From an uncultured Bacillota bacterium (GTDB lineage: Bacteria; Bacillota; Clostridia; Peptostreptococcales; Anaerovoracaceae), in assembly GCA_946546075.1 (NCBI GenBank), contig CAMNNV010000065.1, forward strand, positions 1 through 7,046: DNA of 7,046 bases, in the 5' to 3' direction. A program made the position numbers and the translations under genes. Shown piece by piece: positions 6,541-7,046 of the stretch. Below the pieces are notes generated by a model. The model was not told the origin of the DNA. It saw only the letters and a program-made list of their open reading frames with translations, and searched no databases. Positions within the stretch are counted from its first letter, which is position 1. Each line of letters begins with the position of its first letter.

Positions 6541-7046
6541 TATTCTTCCTCCTCATATACGATCTTATTTACTGCACTAACGTATGCATTGATAGAAGAA
6601 CCTATGATGTCAGTGGATATTCCTCTTCCGGAATATACTTTGCCGCTGGCGCTTCTGAGGCGGACGATGGTCTCGCCCATAGCTTCTCTACCTTCCGTTA
6701 CGGCCTGGATCTGAAGATCATCCAGCTCGTAGTTCTTGCCAACGATCTCTTCTATGGCGTGGAAGGATGCGTCTACCGGTCCGTCACCAACTGCGAGGCC
6801 GTCGTATACCTGACCGTTTTTGATGAGTCGGATATGGCTCGTAGCCGTGATCGTATTACCGGAATTGATAACGAAATTGTCCAGTTTATACGTAGGAGGT
6901 ACCTGGAGCGCTGAAGATGCGATGATGGCATCCAGTTCCTTAGCACCTACGGATTCTTTCTTTGATGCGATCCTTGTGAACTCCTCGTAAACGTTCTTGG
7001 AATCTTCTTCACTCAGATCGTATCCCATGGTTGCTGCTGCCTTCAT
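6540..7046 (-). CDS. leuA: 2-isopropylmalate synthase family protein, C-terminal part (partial)
   Basis: Only the last 168 residues are in the window. The first visible ATG sits exactly at the right edge and is probably an internal Met, because the family is normally about 500 residues or more and the catalytic barrel is absent here. The visible part covers the end of the linker (MGYDLSEED, residues 7-15) and the LeuA allosteric/dimerisation domain from about residue 52: GDGPVDA (87-93), VTEG (116-119) and GRGISTDIIGSS (140-151). In LeuA this domain binds leucine for feedback inhibition, and the full enzyme joins 2-oxoisovalerate and acetyl-CoA. Citramalate synthases carry a related domain, so the exact reaction is open without the N-terminal half. 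The tail is very acidic (EEEE). The gene ends in TAA, overlapping the next start by one base. Confidence 0.85.
   Translation of the reverse strand: MKAAATMGYDLSEEDSKNVYEEFTRIASKKESVGAKELDAIIASSALQVPPTYKLDNFVINSGNTITATSHIRLIKNGQVYDGLAVGDGPVDASFHAIEEIVGKNYELDDLQIQAVTEGREAMGETIVRLRSASGKVYSGRGISTDIIGSSINAYVSAVNKIVYEEEE
6548..6553 (-). promoter_or_regulatory. Ribosome binding site of the fusion gene, inside the upstream gene
   Basis: On the minus strand AGGAGG, seven bases before the ATG at 6540, is a near-ideal Shine-Dalgarno sequence. It lies within the last codons of the LeuA-family gene, where it also encodes part of the Glu-Glu-Glu-Glu tail. The upstream stop and this start share a base (TAATG), the arrangement expected for coupling by termination and reinitiation. 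It firmly fixes the start of the fusion protein. Confidence 0.85.

Overview
The window reads as part of an anaerobic bacterial chromosome, most likely from the Clostridia or a related Bacillota lineage. The grounds are a single-chain, oxygen-sensitive pyruvate:ferredoxin oxidoreductase, strong AGGAGG-type ribosome binding sites, tightly packed co-directional genes and a GC content near one half. This assignment is an inference from gene content; no RNA gene or other phylogenetic marker is present.

All convincing coding sequence (about 503-7046) is on the minus strand and forms one apparent operon, read right to left. First comes the C-terminal part of a LeuA-family 2-isopropylmalate (or citramalate-type) synthase, whose start lies beyond the right edge. 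Next is an 826-residue two-part protein: an N-terminal xylose-isomerase-like TIM barrel joined to a complete C-terminal AMP-forming acyl-CoA synthetase. Last is a full-length 1178-residue pyruvate:ferredoxin (flavodoxin) oxidoreductase. The first two genes overlap by one base (TAATG) and the next gap is 20 bases, so co-transcription and translational coupling are likely.

The left 502 bases carry no convincing gene and are unusually palindromic. Just past the oxidoreductase stop are three back-to-back hairpins (about 429 down to 301). The last has a T-rich tail on the minus strand and is the best candidate for the operon's intrinsic terminator. Farther left (28-164) are three diverged copies of a hairpin built on TGGGCA/TGCCCA arms. 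The last copy has runs of A and T on either side and could terminate transcription in both directions.

The genes share acyl-CoA and 2-oxoacid chemistry. The ligase half would make an acyl-CoA. The oxidoreductase interconverts acetyl-CoA plus CO2 with pyruvate using ferredoxin. LeuA-family enzymes condense a 2-oxoacid with acetyl-CoA. A route from a free carboxylic acid to an acyl-CoA to a 2-oxoacid to a branched-chain amino acid precursor is therefore conceivable, but it is a hypothesis. The most unusual item is the TIM barrel-ligase fusion, whose barrel also seems to lack one of the usual four metal ligands.
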